DNA of 64,000 nucleotides from contig NZ_CP049801.1 in NCBI RefSeq assembly GCF_011578045.1, positions 372,001-436,000 of the forward strand, read 5' to 3'. Below the pieces are notes generated by a model. It was not told the origin of the DNA. It worked only from the letters and a program-made list of their open reading frames with translations, and searched no databases. Positions 46,025 through 54,788 of the stretch are shown piece by piece. Within the stretch, counting starts at the first letter, position 1, and every line of letters begins with the position of its first letter. A program made the translations under genes and the position numbers. Source of the DNA: Acinetobacter shaoyimingii. GTDB lineage: Bacteria > Pseudomonadota > Gammaproteobacteria > Pseudomonadales > Moraxellaceae.

Positions 46025-46663
46025 ATGCCGATTCGTCAATTTCAAGCACAGCGTATGCATGCACCCCGTGATTTTCAAAGTATCGCCAATCTTCCAATTT
46101 GTGTGGAAATTGGGGCGGGCAAAGGCAAACATGCATTATTGTTTACTGAGCAAAATCCAGAGCATCAACTGATTGCGATTGAGCGTACACGGGAAAAGTT
46201 CTTGGCTATGCAAAAGCAACATAGTATTGAAGGGCAAAGCAACCTTCAGCCGATTCATGCAGATGCTCTACCTTGGGTCGTACATGCTTTGTACCCGAAA
46301 CAAGTACAACAGTTCTTTATTTTATATCCAAATCCTGAGCCACATAATCCCGCTCAGCGTTGGTTAAATATGCCTTTTTTTGAGTTTTTAATTTCCAGAT
46401 TGCAAAGCAATGGCTCAATTACGTTGGCCAGTAATATTCCAGAATATATTGAAGAAGCGGAACAACAGCTTAAAAAAATTTGGAATCTGCCTTATGAAAA
46501 GCAGGTGATTGCCAAAGATTCAGCACGTACCCATTTTGAAGTGAAATATTTGGAGCGAGGTGAATTGTGTCAGCAATTGATCATCACCAAGCCTGAATCT
46601 TACCAAACTCGTTTTGACGATTTTCAGCCTTTACAAGGTCAAAATGCACAGGACACGGTGTAA
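46025..46663 (+). CDS. TrmB-like SAM methyltransferase (divergent)
   Basis: A protein of 212 residues. SAM motif I is [34 protein letters not shown], and [26 protein letters not shown] stands where TrmB has FPDPWPKKRHHKRRL. TrmB makes m7G46 in tRNA. The changed basic motif suggests a paralogue with altered or unknown specificity rather than the housekeeping enzyme. The next gene's ATG follows its stop directly. Confidence 0.8.
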   Translation: MPIRQFQAQRMHAPRDFQSIANLPICVEIGAGKGKHALLFTEQNPEHQLIAIERTREKFLAMQKQHSIEGQSNLQPIHADALPWVVHALYPKQVQQFFILYPNPEPHNPAQRWLNMPFFEFLISRLQSNGSITLASNIPEYIEEAEQQLKKIWNLPYEKQVIAKDSARTHFEVKYLERGELCQQLIITKPESYQTRFDDFQPLQGQNAQDTV

Positions 46664-47869
46664 ATGTCCAAGCCAAAAATTGCGATTATTGGGGCAGGAC
46701 CTGCAGGTCTCATGGCAGCAGAAGTGCTGGCTCAATATGATTATGAGCTTCATGTTTATGAGCAAAAACCTTCTGCGGCTCGTAAATTTTTAATGGCAGG
46801 AAAAACTGGACTGAATATTTCACATGCTGAAAATATTACTCAGTTCATCAATCGTTATGACCATGCTGAATGGTTAAAACCTTGGATTGAGCAATGGGAT
46901 GCGACGTGGATTCAAGCTTGGATGAAAGACCTAGGGATTGAATCTTATGTGGGTTCATCTGGGCGTATTTTTCCCATTGAAATGAAAGCTGCACCATTAC
47001 TTCGGGCATGGTTGAAAAGACTCGCTGAACATGGCATTCAGTTTCACTATCGTCATCAAGTCAAAGATTTGATTGATAACCAACTCACCATTGAAAATTT
47101 AGCCGAGCAAACAGAATTTTCTGAACGTTTTGATGCAATTGTTTTAGCCTGTGGCGCTGTCTCTTGGTCTCGTTTGGGCAGTGATGGCGCTTGGCAACAA
47201 TGGTTAGATTCGGCTGAAATAGAACCTTTTCAAGCCAGCAATGCAGGTGTTGAACGGGCGTGGTCTAAATTTATGCAGCCTGTTTTTGGTGAACCTTTGA
47301 AACGTGTAGATGCATGGGTAGAAGGTGGTCACAAAAGTTCAGGCGATATTGTCATCACGCATTACGGTTTAGAAAGTGGTTTGGTTTATAAACATGGACG
47401 TGCATTAAGAGCTTTAAGCAAACAGAATAACCCAATGTTTATTTATCTGGATTTATTGCCAGATCAAACCGTTGGGCAATTGGCAGAAAAGTTAAAACCG
47501 AATAGAAAACAAAGCACCTCAAATCTATGGCGAAAAGCTGGCTTAGATGTAGCAAAATCAAATCTATTACGTGAGGTGGTTGATAAAGCGTTGTGGAATG
47601 ATCCTTTGGTTTTGGCGAAGCAAATTAAGTCATTAAAAATTGAGTTAAACGGTTTTCGACCGATTGAAGAAGCGATTAGCTGTGCGGGAGGCATCAAGCA
47701 AACGATGTTGACAACTGAATTACAGTTAAAATCCAATCCAAGTATTTTTTGTTGTGGTGAAATGCTGGACTGGGATGCACCAACGGGTGGTTATTTACTC
47801 ACAGCTTGCTTTGCTACAGGACGTGCGGCAGGGTATGGCGTACATCGTTATTTGCATACAAAAAACTGA
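46664..47869 (+). CDS. TIGR03862/HI0933-like flavoprotein
   Basis: A protein of 401 residues. FAD-binding IGAGPAGLMAAEVLAQYDYELHVYEQ at the N-terminus, then RKFLMAGKTGLNISHAE, LACGAVSWSRLGSDGAW and the C-terminal CGEMLDWDAPTGGYLLTACFATGRAAG. These place it in the HI0933/YhiN-like NAD(P)/FAD oxidoreductases, TIGR03862 subgroup. No reaction is known. It is coupled to the TrmB-like gene with no spacer. Confidence 0.9.
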   Translation: MSKPKIAIIGAGPAGLMAAEVLAQYDYELHVYEQKPSAARKFLMAGKTGLNISHAENITQFINRYDHAEWLKPWIEQWDATWIQAWMKDLGIESYVGSSGRIFPIEMKAAPLLRAWLKRLAEHGIQFHYRHQVKDLIDNQLTIENLAEQTEFSERFDAIVLACGAVSWSRLGSDGAWQQWLDSAEIEPFQASNAGVERAWSKFMQPVFGEPLKRVDAWVEGGHKSSGDIVITHYGLESGLVYKHGRALRALSKQNNPMFIYLDLLPDQTVGQLAEKLKPNRKQSTSNLWRKAGLDVAKSNLLREVVDKALWNDPLVLAKQIKSLKIELNGFRPIEEAISCAGGIKQTMLTTELQLKSNPSIFCCGEMLDWDAPTGGYLLTACFATGRAAGYGVHRYLHTKN

Positions 47870-47937
47870 AAAATTGACGTTATTTTATACAAGTTGCTGT
47901 GCTAATCTGATTTAAATTTTCAAAATAAATTGAACAG

Positions 47938-48351
47938 ATGACAGTAAATAAAATGTACCAAGGAAGTTGTTTGTGTGGTGGTATTCGTTATGAAATTCAT
48001 GGCGAAATAGGTGAAATTATCCAATGTCATTGTCAGCGGTGTCGTAAATCCAACGGCACGGCTTTTGCCACCAATGCACCCGTTAAAAAGACTGAATTTA
48101 AATTTGTACAAGGCGAACATCTATTAAAATTTTTCAGTTCTTCTGAAGGTGTTGAACGTGGTTTCTGTATGCAATGTGGTTCACCCATTATTGCCAATAA
48201 AAGTTCAGCACCAGAATACTATCGATTGCGACTAGGGACTTTAGATACGCCTGTTGAACATAAGCCTCGCTATCATGTTTTTACATCGCATAAAGCTGAG
48301 TGGGATCAAATTTGTGATGATTTAAAACAGTTCCCAGAGTGGCCAGAATAA
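47938..48351 (+). CDS. GFA-family protein (CENP-V/GFA zinc fold)
   Basis: A protein of 137 residues. Zinc ligands are in GSCLCGGIRYEI, CHCQRCRKSNGTAF and GFCMQCGSPI. The family is named for glutathione-dependent formaldehyde-activating enzyme, but most members have no proven activity. The start is the ATG at 47938; the ATG at 47953 (MYQGSCLCGG) is an alternative. Confidence 0.9.
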   Translation: MTVNKMYQGSCLCGGIRYEIHGEIGEIIQCHCQRCRKSNGTAFATNAPVKKTEFKFVQGEHLLKFFSSSEGVERGFCMQCGSPIIANKSSAPEYYRLRLGTLDTPVEHKPRYHVFTSHKAEWDQICDDLKQFPEWPE

Positions 48352-48390
48352 ATCAGCTATAAAATAAAATGCTTGGAATGAAAGATTAAA

Positions 48391-48416
48391 AAAAGAGATC
48401 GGATGATCTCTTTTTT
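48391..48416. terminator. Bidirectional terminator
   Basis: The stem AAAAGAGATC/GATCTCTTTT with loop GGAT, between the convergent GFA and HopJ genes. Confidence 0.88.
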
Positions 48417-48453
48417 GGCATTTTAAATGACAATTTTAAATCGACATTTTTGC

Positions 48454-48786
48454 TTATTTTGCGGTGAGAGCAGCGCCTTCAAATTCAACACCATCCCAAC
48501 CATTGATCATAAATTGGCGAATATTTTGATGATCTGTCGCTTCTGGGGCTGCGAGTACAGCCGCATAGTGTTCAGCGAACAAACTTAAAGTATCTTCTAC
48601 ATTAAGATCATTTAATTTTGCGAATGAAAACACTTTAGCACTACCTTGGTTTTCCGTTGCAGCATTGGCTTGTTGACCATTTTTAAAAGCTGTTGGTGTG
48701 TGATTAAATTTTGAATCAATATAAGCAATCACATCTGCAAATTTTGCTTCGCCTGCTTTTAGCTGCGCCAATAATACCTGTGCCAT
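48454..48786 (-). CDS. HopJ-family protein
   Basis: About 110 residues. The segments FADVIAYIDSKFNHTPTAFKNGQ, NQGSAKVFSFAKLNDL, TLSLFAEHYAAVLAAPEATDHQNIRQFMINGWDGVEFEG match the HopJ family. The family is named after a Pseudomonas type III effector but is widespread in non-pathogens, where it is a conserved protein of unknown role. The ATG at 48786 has AGGA nine bases upstream. Confidence 0.9.
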   Translation of the reverse strand: MAQVLLAQLKAGEAKFADVIAYIDSKFNHTPTAFKNGQQANAATENQGSAKVFSFAKLNDLNVEDTLSLFAEHYAAVLAAPEATDHQNIRQFMINGWDGVEFEGAALTAK

Positions 48787-48904
48787 GTCGATCAATCCTT
48801 TTTAGGTTTAAAACTGGCTACATCTTAGCGAAAAAAGAGCGTCATTCAAATCTAATCTTGCTTATCGTATCTATAGCAAAATCAATAAAACAATCAGGAA
48901 ATAC

Positions 48905-48955
48905 ATGGCGAAAATTGTAAAAACAGTCAACAATAGACTGAGTTCATCATTTTAA
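48905..48955 (+). CDS. Possible 16-residue leader peptide upstream of crcB
   Basis: ATG...TAA encodes MAKIVKTVNNRLSSSF. AGGAAATAC places a good ribosome binding site five bases before the ATG. The stop lies 15 bp before the crcB start. No fluoride-riboswitch-like sequence is visible here. A translated leader coupling into crcB is plausible but unproven. Confidence 0.3.
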   Translation: MAKIVKTVNNRLSSSF

Positions 48956-48970
48956 AAATAGAGTATCTAT

Positions 48971-49351
48971 ATGAATTGGTTACTGGTTGCATGTGGCGGT
49001 GCTATTGGTGCAAGTTTGCGCTACGGCGCTGGACTGATCATTACAAAACCGCAAAGTTTATTTCCATGGACTACATGGTCGGTGAACCTATTTGGATGCT
49101 TACTAGCAGGTATTTTTTTCGCCTTTACACTGCGGTATCCAAGCTTACAAAATGAAGCACGGTTATTTTTAATGGTAGGAATTTTAGGAGGCTTTACCAC
49201 ATTTTCAAGTTTCGGATTGGAAACCTTTCAACTCATCCGTCAAGGGCAGTTGAGCATTGCAATGGTCTATGCATTATCGAGTCTAGTTTTAGGCGTGGTG
49301 ATATTGGCGCTTGGCTTTTACCTCACTCAACTCTGTATTGCTGCAAAATAA
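48971..49351 (+). CDS. crcB: CrcB/Fluc fluoride channel
   Basis: CrcB is a dimeric inner-membrane channel that exports fluoride. The protein has 126 residues and four membrane helices. Conserved parts are GGAIGASLRYGAG, PWTTWSVNLFGCLLAG and GILGGFTTFSSFGLE. The start is the ATG at 48971. Confidence 0.94.
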   Translation: MNWLLVACGGAIGASLRYGAGLIITKPQSLFPWTTWSVNLFGCLLAGIFFAFTLRYPSLQNEARLFLMVGILGGFTTFSSFGLETFQLIRQGQLSIAMVYALSSLVLGVVILALGFYLTQLCIAAK

Positions 49352-49387
49352 AAATCAATCTCTTATAAAAATGCTAATCTAAGATGC

Positions 49388-49423
49388 AAAAAAAAGTCTA
49401 AGCAGGAGGAGCATGCTTAGACT
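49388..49423 (-). terminator. Terminator facing rpmE2
   Basis: The 10-bp stem AGTCTAAGCA/TGCTTAGACT has a nine-base loop (GGAGGAGCA). On the minus strand it is followed by eight T, so it ends the rpmE2 transcript, about 115 bp after the stop. Confidence 0.85.
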
Positions 49424-49539
49424 GAAAAATGAGTTTGTACAACTAAATGTTTTCATCCTGACGGTTATGGCAAATGCCAACAGACCCTAAGCTTGATAAT
49501 GAAAGTCTTAACCTTAAACTTGAATAAACGTATAAAGCA

Positions 49540-49788
49540 TTAACGTTTGAAACGAGCGAAACGTTTATTGAAGTTAGCGACACGACCATCACTGCTGGCT
49601 TGACGCATTTCACCTGTGTAGAACGGATGTGATGCACTGGAAATATCGAGTGTCACATAAGGATAGGTTTTGCCTTCATATTCTTTGGTTTGATTCGTTT
49701 GTAAAGTGCTACGAATCACAAAATAGGCATTGGCATTGGTATCATGAAATAACACTTCTTGATATTCGGGATGAATTCCTTCACGCAT
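49540..49788 (-). CDS. rpmE2: Ribosomal protein L31 type B (zinc-independent)
   Basis: A protein of 82 residues. [47 protein letters not shown] and [10 protein letters not shown] are typical of type B L31. There is no cysteine, so it lacks the zinc site of the ordinary L31. Such paralogues replace the zinc form during zinc shortage and release zinc for reuse. A Zur-type operator lies just upstream, in keeping with that role. AGAGG precedes the ATG. Confidence 0.96.
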   Translation of the reverse strand: MREGIHPEYQEVLFHDTNANAYFVIRSTLQTNQTKEYEGKTYPYVTLDISSASHPFYTGEMRQASSDGRVANFNKRFARFKR

Positions 49789-49822
49789 GGCGAACCTCTG
49801 TGATTATCATTTATCTATGTAA

Positions 49823-49837
49823 TGTTATAGTATAACA
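49823..49837 (-). promoter_or_regulatory. Zur operator of rpmE2
   Basis: TGTTATAGTATAACA is a perfect palindrome around a central base and matches the core of the enterobacterial Zur consensus (GTTATANTATAAC). It ends 35 bp upstream of the rpmE2 start and overlaps the probable -10 sequence, as expected for zinc-dependent repression. Confidence 0.82.
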
Positions 49838-49973
49838 AAATGAAATCAAAGCATGCTTACGATCATGTTTTAAAATTGTAATAGAGTTTTATTCCACTCT
49901 ATTACACGTGGGTTCATTCTTTGTTGGTAAATTCTTTAATGCATACAATCTAAGCTTATTGCTAGCATTTGCA

Positions 49974-51275
49974 TTATTCATCAAGCGTTGGAATAAGCTC
50001 TTCAAATAAATCATTTAAATTGTCATTTACTTTCAGATGAATCAAGTTCCAATAATGTCCTGAAATGGTTCGATTCACCATTAAAGTATCAGGAGATGGT
50101 TTAAATACATCCCAATATTTTAATGATTGTTTTACTAATTTCACACCATCGTGGTGTGCTGTATTTTCAGCAAAATCGTAATTTGTTGTGAGCGGACGTA
50201 ATAACACTTCTAGCCATTGGTCATACAGTTCAGCAGGAAATTTATTTGTTTCTGCTAGGGCATCCAATGATGCTAAATGCTCTTCAATTGCGGCAATATC
50301 ATGTCGACGACCTGCACGAACTAATGATTTAAAGCGTTGCACCAGTTCATTTGAAAGTGTTTTAACACCGCCAAAGTCATAAATAATGACACTACCATCT
50401 GATTTAAAAGCAAAATTCCCAGGATGAGGGTCGCAATGAAAACGTTTGAGATAGAACATTTGCTGACCCAGTGCTTGAATGAGTCGACGGCCAATTTCAT
50501 TGCGGGTATTTAAGTCCCAAGTACTCGCGGTTTCAATACTGTCACCTTTTTCTAAACTTAAGGTGAGTACTCGACGGCTTGAATGTTCAGAATAGACTTT
50601 AGGAATAATAATTTTTGAGTCTAGAGAGGCATGAAACGTACGGAAAACATCTAAGTTTTGAGCCTCAATTTCATAATTGAGCTCTTCATGTAAGCTGTCT
50701 TGAATCTCTTTAAACAAACGGTCTTGAAGCTTTTTATCTACTTTCAACACACCCATTAAACGTAGTGCTAAACGCACTTGTTTTAAGTCACTTTCGCAGG
50801 CTGTATCGACGCCAGGATATTGCACTTTGACCACAACTTCCTGACCATTTTTGAGCATGGCTTTATGCACTTGACCAATAGAGGCAGCAGCAAATGGAGC
50901 TTCATCAAATTGTTTAAAAGATTGATCGAGTGGTTTACCCAGTTCTTTTTCAACTTGTTGCTTGATTTGGGCAAAAGGCATTGGAGGTGCTTGTCGTTGT
51001 AGCTTTGCAATGGCTTTAGCAACTTCAGGGGGAAAGATATCTTTATACTGTGAGGCAATTTGACCGACTTTCATGACGGCGCCTTTCATCTCGCCTAAAG
51101 TATCTGCAATTTGTAAACCGATGTCTTGAAAGAGCTGACTTCGAGATTCATTTTTTTTGTCTTCGTCAGCATTAAAATTACGGATAGAGTTAGATACTGT
51201 TTTGGTCGCGATGCTAGCAGTCATACCTGCGAGTTTCATAAAACGACGCCCAGGAGAGCTCGCATTTTTAGCCAT
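49974..51275 (-). CDS. ABC1/AarF/UbiB-family atypical kinase
   Basis: A protein of 433 residues. The family KxGQ motif is KVGQ at 69-72 (AVMKVGQIASQYKDIFPP), followed by AAASIGQVHKAMLKNGQEVVVKVQYPGV, LSLEKGDSIET, HCDPHPGNFAFKSDGSVIIYDFGGVKTL. Family members, including UbiB and COQ8, are atypical ATPases that support ubiquinone synthesis. This one lacks the C-terminal membrane helices of UbiB and may be a paralogue. It is monocistronic. Confidence 0.9.
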   Translation of the reverse strand: MAKNASSPGRRFMKLAGMTASIATKTVSNSIRNFNADEDKKNESRSQLFQDIGLQIADTLGEMKGAVMKVGQIASQYKDIFPPEVAKAIAKLQRQAPPMPFAQIKQQVEKELGKPLDQSFKQFDEAPFAAASIGQVHKAMLKNGQEVVVKVQYPGVDTACESDLKQVRLALRLMGVLKVDKKLQDRLFKEIQDSLHEELNYEIEAQNLDVFRTFHASLDSKIIIPKVYSEHSSRRVLTLSLEKGDSIETASTWDLNTRNEIGRRLIQALGQQMFYLKRFHCDPHPGNFAFKSDGSVIIYDFGGVKTLSNELVQRFKSLVRAGRRHDIAAIEEHLASLDALAETNKFPAELYDQWLEVLLRPLTTNYDFAENTAHHDGVKLVKQSLKYWDVFKPSPDTLMVNRTISGHYWNLIHLKVNDNLNDLFEELIPTLDE

Positions 51276-51450
51276 TCGGAATTGTCCTCAAACTTGATCA
51301 AGTTTTTCTATTTCGATCATAGGCGACAAATATCAGAATGCCTACTTTAAATTGTTAAGCTTTTGTTTCTATATGAGTATTCTAGGCATTTATGCGAAGT
51401 TTATGAGAAATTAAACCACGTTGTGATCATCACAAAGTGGTTTGTATGAT

Positions 51451-52827
51451 TTATGAGTTTAGAGGAGTGTTAAATTTCAGGGCTAACTTTTTGTTATTGC
51501 TATATAAACGTAAGATTAATAGTAGACATGCCACGCCTAAACCTACAATTAAGCCAACCCAGATACCCGCAGCGCCCATCTCTGTGTAGCGACTTAAATA
51601 GACACCAACTGGGAAAGCAATCACCCAATACGCCAGCATGGTAATCCACATAGGTCCTTTAGTATCTTGCATGCCACGTAAACAACCTGCTGCACTGATT
51701 TGCCAAGCATCCATCAGCTGATAGGCTAATGCAAATAGCATTAAGTACATAGCAAAACCTGCCACCTCAGGGTCGGACGTATAAATGGCTGCGATTTCAG
51801 GGCGGAAAAACCAAATAAATGCCATGGTCATAAGTGCAAAAACACTCCCTGTTGCAAAACCAATTTTCTGAATTTTACGCATAGATTCAAGATTTTTAGC
51901 ACCAAAATAAATGCCTGTTCGAATGGTCAGGGCAATGGCCAATGACATTGGAATCATAAACAGTTGTGAAGTGACTGAGATGGCAATTTGATGTGCTGCA
52001 ATAATCGTTTCACCTAAAGGGCTAATGACGATCGCTGCGGTACTGAAAATACTGACTTCAAAAAATATAGCTAAGCCAATCGGAAGCCCCAGTTTTAAAA
52101 TACGCTTCACCCAATACGGATTCATTTTTTCCCAAGATTTAAACACTTGAGTCTTAGCATATGAAGGGCTTTTAAAAATATACAGCGCTAAAATAGCAAA
52201 CATGAGCCACTGTAAAATAGCTGTTGCAAAGCCGCAACCGGCACTACCTAATTCAGGAATAGGCCCCAGACCATACATAAAAATAAAGTTCAGTGGAATC
52301 AGGGCAACTAAAGCAGCTAAGCTGATGACTGTCACAGGACGTGGATATCCCAAAGCTTCTGAATAACCACGTAAAGCTGCATACATGGTCACCGCAGGCA
52401 TACCAAAACCAATCGAATGCAAGAAAAGACTGGCTTTCGGAAGTAATGTATCTGGAACACCTAGAAGCGGAAGTAACAAAGGCGTAAATTGTAAAATTAA
52501 TCCTGCAATCACCCCTAAAATGAAAGCGATCCATAATGATTGACGGGCAATGGTGGCGATTTTTTCAGGAGATTTTTCACCATTGGCTTCAGCGACTAAA
52601 GGTGTTGTTGCAATCATAATACCGCTAAACAGGAGCATGATCGGCATCCATAAACCAACCCCCACGGCAACAGCTGCCAGATCTGTAGGGGATAAATGCC
52701 CAGCCATAATGGTGTCAATAAGACCTAATCCCGCCTGAGAAAACTGCGTAATTAAAATGGGGATCATTAAATGAAACAGATGTTTTAGTTCGAAACGGGT
52801 GCTTTGGACGACGGTGGACACGTACAT
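51451..52827 (-). CDS. abeM: MATE-family multidrug efflux pump (AbeM-like)
   Basis: A protein of 458 residues and 12 membrane helices. ELKHLFHLMIPILITQFSQAGLGLIDTIMAGHLSPTDLAAVAVGVGLWMPIMLLFSGIMIATTPLVAEA strongly resembles AbeM of A. baumannii as I recall it. AbeM is an H+-coupled exporter of cationic drugs; the substrate range here is inferred. It is followed on the same strand, 90 bp upstream, by the DUF606 gene. Confidence 0.85.
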   Translation of the reverse strand: MYVSTVVQSTRFELKHLFHLMIPILITQFSQAGLGLIDTIMAGHLSPTDLAAVAVGVGLWMPIMLLFSGIMIATTPLVAEANGEKSPEKIATIARQSLWIAFILGVIAGLILQFTPLLLPLLGVPDTLLPKASLFLHSIGFGMPAVTMYAALRGYSEALGYPRPVTVISLAALVALIPLNFIFMYGLGPIPELGSAGCGFATAILQWLMFAILALYIFKSPSYAKTQVFKSWEKMNPYWVKRILKLGLPIGLAIFFEVSIFSTAAIVISPLGETIIAAHQIAISVTSQLFMIPMSLAIALTIRTGIYFGAKNLESMRKIQKIGFATGSVFALMTMAFIWFFRPEIAAIYTSDPEVAGFAMYLMLFALAYQLMDAWQISAAGCLRGMQDTKGPMWITMLAYWVIAFPVGVYLSRYTEMGAAGIWVGLIVGLGVACLLLILRLYSNNKKLALKFNTPLNS

Positions 52828-52883
52828 TACTCGTAATTAAAAATGGAGATAAGTTAAAAATGCAGAAAAATAAAAATGGATGT

Positions 52884-53360
52884 TTAACGTTGTAAAGTTA
52901 ACATGACCCCAATAAAGATAATGACTGCCCCAGAAACACGTTGCCAATTGACGGGTGTTTTTTCGACACCAAGCCAACCAAACTGATCTAAAATCATGGA
53001 CATCACAATTTGACCAAAAATAACCAAGCCTGAAAAAGTCAGAAAACCAAGTTTAGGCGCAGTTAAGATACTGATACTAATGGCATAAACACCCAAGCAA
53101 CCGCCAATCCATAAATACCAAGGCATGTGACTCAATGTTTCAAAGCTCGGTTTTGGGACATCTTGAAAAGTCACCAATAAGGCAAGCAGTATTGTACCAA
53201 CGATAAAGGATAAAAGCCCAGCTTGAAGAGGGGAATATAAAATTTCACGCAATTGGCTATTAATCGCCGTTTGAACAGTCAGTGCGATACCAATACCAAA
53301 AGCAAGTGGCATAAGAAATAGTAATTGACTTGATATTTTAATCATATTCACATCGATCAT
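52884..53360 (-). CDS. DMT-superfamily DUF606 (YdcZ-like) membrane protein
   Basis: A protein of 158 residues with five membrane helices: LMPLAFGIGIALTVQTAINSQLRE, QAGLLSFIVGTILLALL, PWYLWIGGCLGVYAISISILTAPKLG, FSGLVIFGQIVMSMILDQFGWLG, VSGAVIIFIGVML. This is the DUF606 half-size transporter pattern. The substrate is unknown. A second ATG at 53345 is an alternative start. Confidence 0.88.
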   Translation of the reverse strand: MIDVNMIKISSQLLFLMPLAFGIGIALTVQTAINSQLREILYSPLQAGLLSFIVGTILLALLVTFQDVPKPSFETLSHMPWYLWIGGCLGVYAISISILTAPKLGFLTFSGLVIFGQIVMSMILDQFGWLGVEKTPVNWQRVSGAVIIFIGVMLTLQR

Positions 53361-53537
53361 CTTGTTTGCTTTTTAGTCTAATGTATATTCTTTCGATATA
53401 CTTCATCAATTCTAGATAAAAATAAGAACCATACAGACGAAAAATCAGTAGATGTACATTGCATCAAAGCATGATCACATTAAGACCTTTGTGTTGAGTC
53501 ATGTTAAAATGAGCCTTTGAAGTTTTGAGCTTGTTCC

Positions 53538-54695
53538 TTGTCCAATTTAAATCCAGCTAATGTTCCTTTATCTTTATATATTCATATGCCTTGGTGTGTG
53601 AAAAAGTGTCCCTATTGTGATTTTAATTCACATGCTGTTCCCAATGGTGCACTCAGTTCAGATTTAGAGCAAGAATATTTAAAAGCACTGGTTGAGGACT
53701 TTAAAACACAGATTGATTTTGCCCAAGGTCGTGCCATTCATAGTGTTTTTATTGGTGGAGGAACACCATCGCTTATTTCTGCAAAAGGTTATGTTTGGTT
53801 GTTTGATCAGCTCAAACAATACATTCCTTTTCAGCAAGCCTGTGAAATCACCTTAGAAGCCAATCCAGGCACTGTTGAACATGACCCATTTGCAGGCTAT
53901 TTGGTAGCAGGAATCAATCGGTTATCTATTGGTGTACAAAGTTTCAATACTGAGCATTTAAAGCGTTTGGGGCGGATTCACAATAATGATGATGCACTTC
54001 AAGCCATTCGATTAGCCAAAGATGCAGGTTTTGAACGCATCAATGTAGATTTGATGCATGGTTTGCCTGGACAAAGTTTAGAGCAAGCCTTGAATGATTT
54101 AAAACTTGCGGTAGAACATGGCGCAACGCATATTTCATGGTATCAACTGACCATCGAGCCTAATACTGTGTTTTTTAGAACACAACCGATTTTACCGACA
54201 GATGATGTTCTAGAAGAGATTCAAGAACAGGGTGAGGCTTACTTAAAAGCCAGTGGTTTTATCAATTATGAAGTGTCCGCATGGCGCAAAGAAAAGCCAT
54301 CGGCACACAATTTAAATTATTGGCAATTTGGTGATTACTTGGCGATTGGTGCAGGAGCACATGGCAAAATCACCAAACCTGACGGGGTTTATCGTTTTCA
54401 AAAAACGCGATTACCGAAAGATTATTTAGCCCATGTACCTGCTGAGCATCTACAGTTTAAAAAGATTGAAAATGCAGATATGCCATTTGAATTTATGATG
54501 AATGCACTGCGATTAAATGATGGTGTAAATGCCCAGCTTTATCCAGAGCGTACAGGTTTAAGTCTAGATAGTTTAGAGCCTGTTTGGACTTCGCTTCGTG
54601 AACGAAAATTAATGATCAATGATGTGCAATCTCTCGCATGTACTGAACAAGGGCATATTTTCTTAAATTCGGTGTTGGAAAAATTTATTAGATGA
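53538..54695 (+). CDS. hemW: HemW, radical-SAM haem chaperone-like protein
   Basis: A protein of 385 residues. The radical-SAM cysteines are in HMPWCVKKCPYCDFNSH, followed by FIGGGTPSLIS, ITLEANPGTVE and RLSIGVQSFN. It resembles oxygen-independent coproporphyrinogen oxidase, but in the HemW branch (GDYLAIGAGAHGK), whose members bind haem rather than act as HemN. The only usable start is the TTG at 53538, since a stop lies four codons upstream and the next ATG falls inside the active site; GAG lies eight bases before it. Confidence 0.93.
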   Translation: MSNLNPANVPLSLYIHMPWCVKKCPYCDFNSHAVPNGALSSDLEQEYLKALVEDFKTQIDFAQGRAIHSVFIGGGTPSLISAKGYVWLFDQLKQYIPFQQACEITLEANPGTVEHDPFAGYLVAGINRLSIGVQSFNTEHLKRLGRIHNNDDALQAIRLAKDAGFERINVDLMHGLPGQSLEQALNDLKLAVEHGATHISWYQLTIEPNTVFFRTQPILPTDDVLEEIQEQGEAYLKASGFINYEVSAWRKEKPSAHNLNYWQFGDYLAIGAGAHGKITKPDGVYRFQKTRLPKDYLAHVPAEHLQFKKIENADMPFEFMMNALRLNDGVNAQLYPERTGLSLDSLEPVWTSLRERKLMINDVQSLACTEQGHIFLNSVLEKFIR

Positions 54696-54788
54696 ACTTC
54701 ATTAAATTATTTTTAAATGTTTGAAATATATGTGTTTTTTAATGTTATAATTCATGTAAGTATTTTCATGACTTTTTAAACGATTCAT

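Noticed and set aside
45932..46132. N-terminal extension of YacG
   Set aside because: The YacG family begins at [10 protein letters not shown]; the upstream open frame overlaps the divergent promoter and the TrmB-like gene start.
48454..48786. Type III secretion effector
   Set aside because: HopJ is only a family name; no type III secretion genes are present and the family is common in non-pathogens.
48787..48970. Fluoride riboswitch upstream of crcB
   Set aside because: I looked for the crcB-motif core and its pseudoknot-forming segments and found no convincing match.
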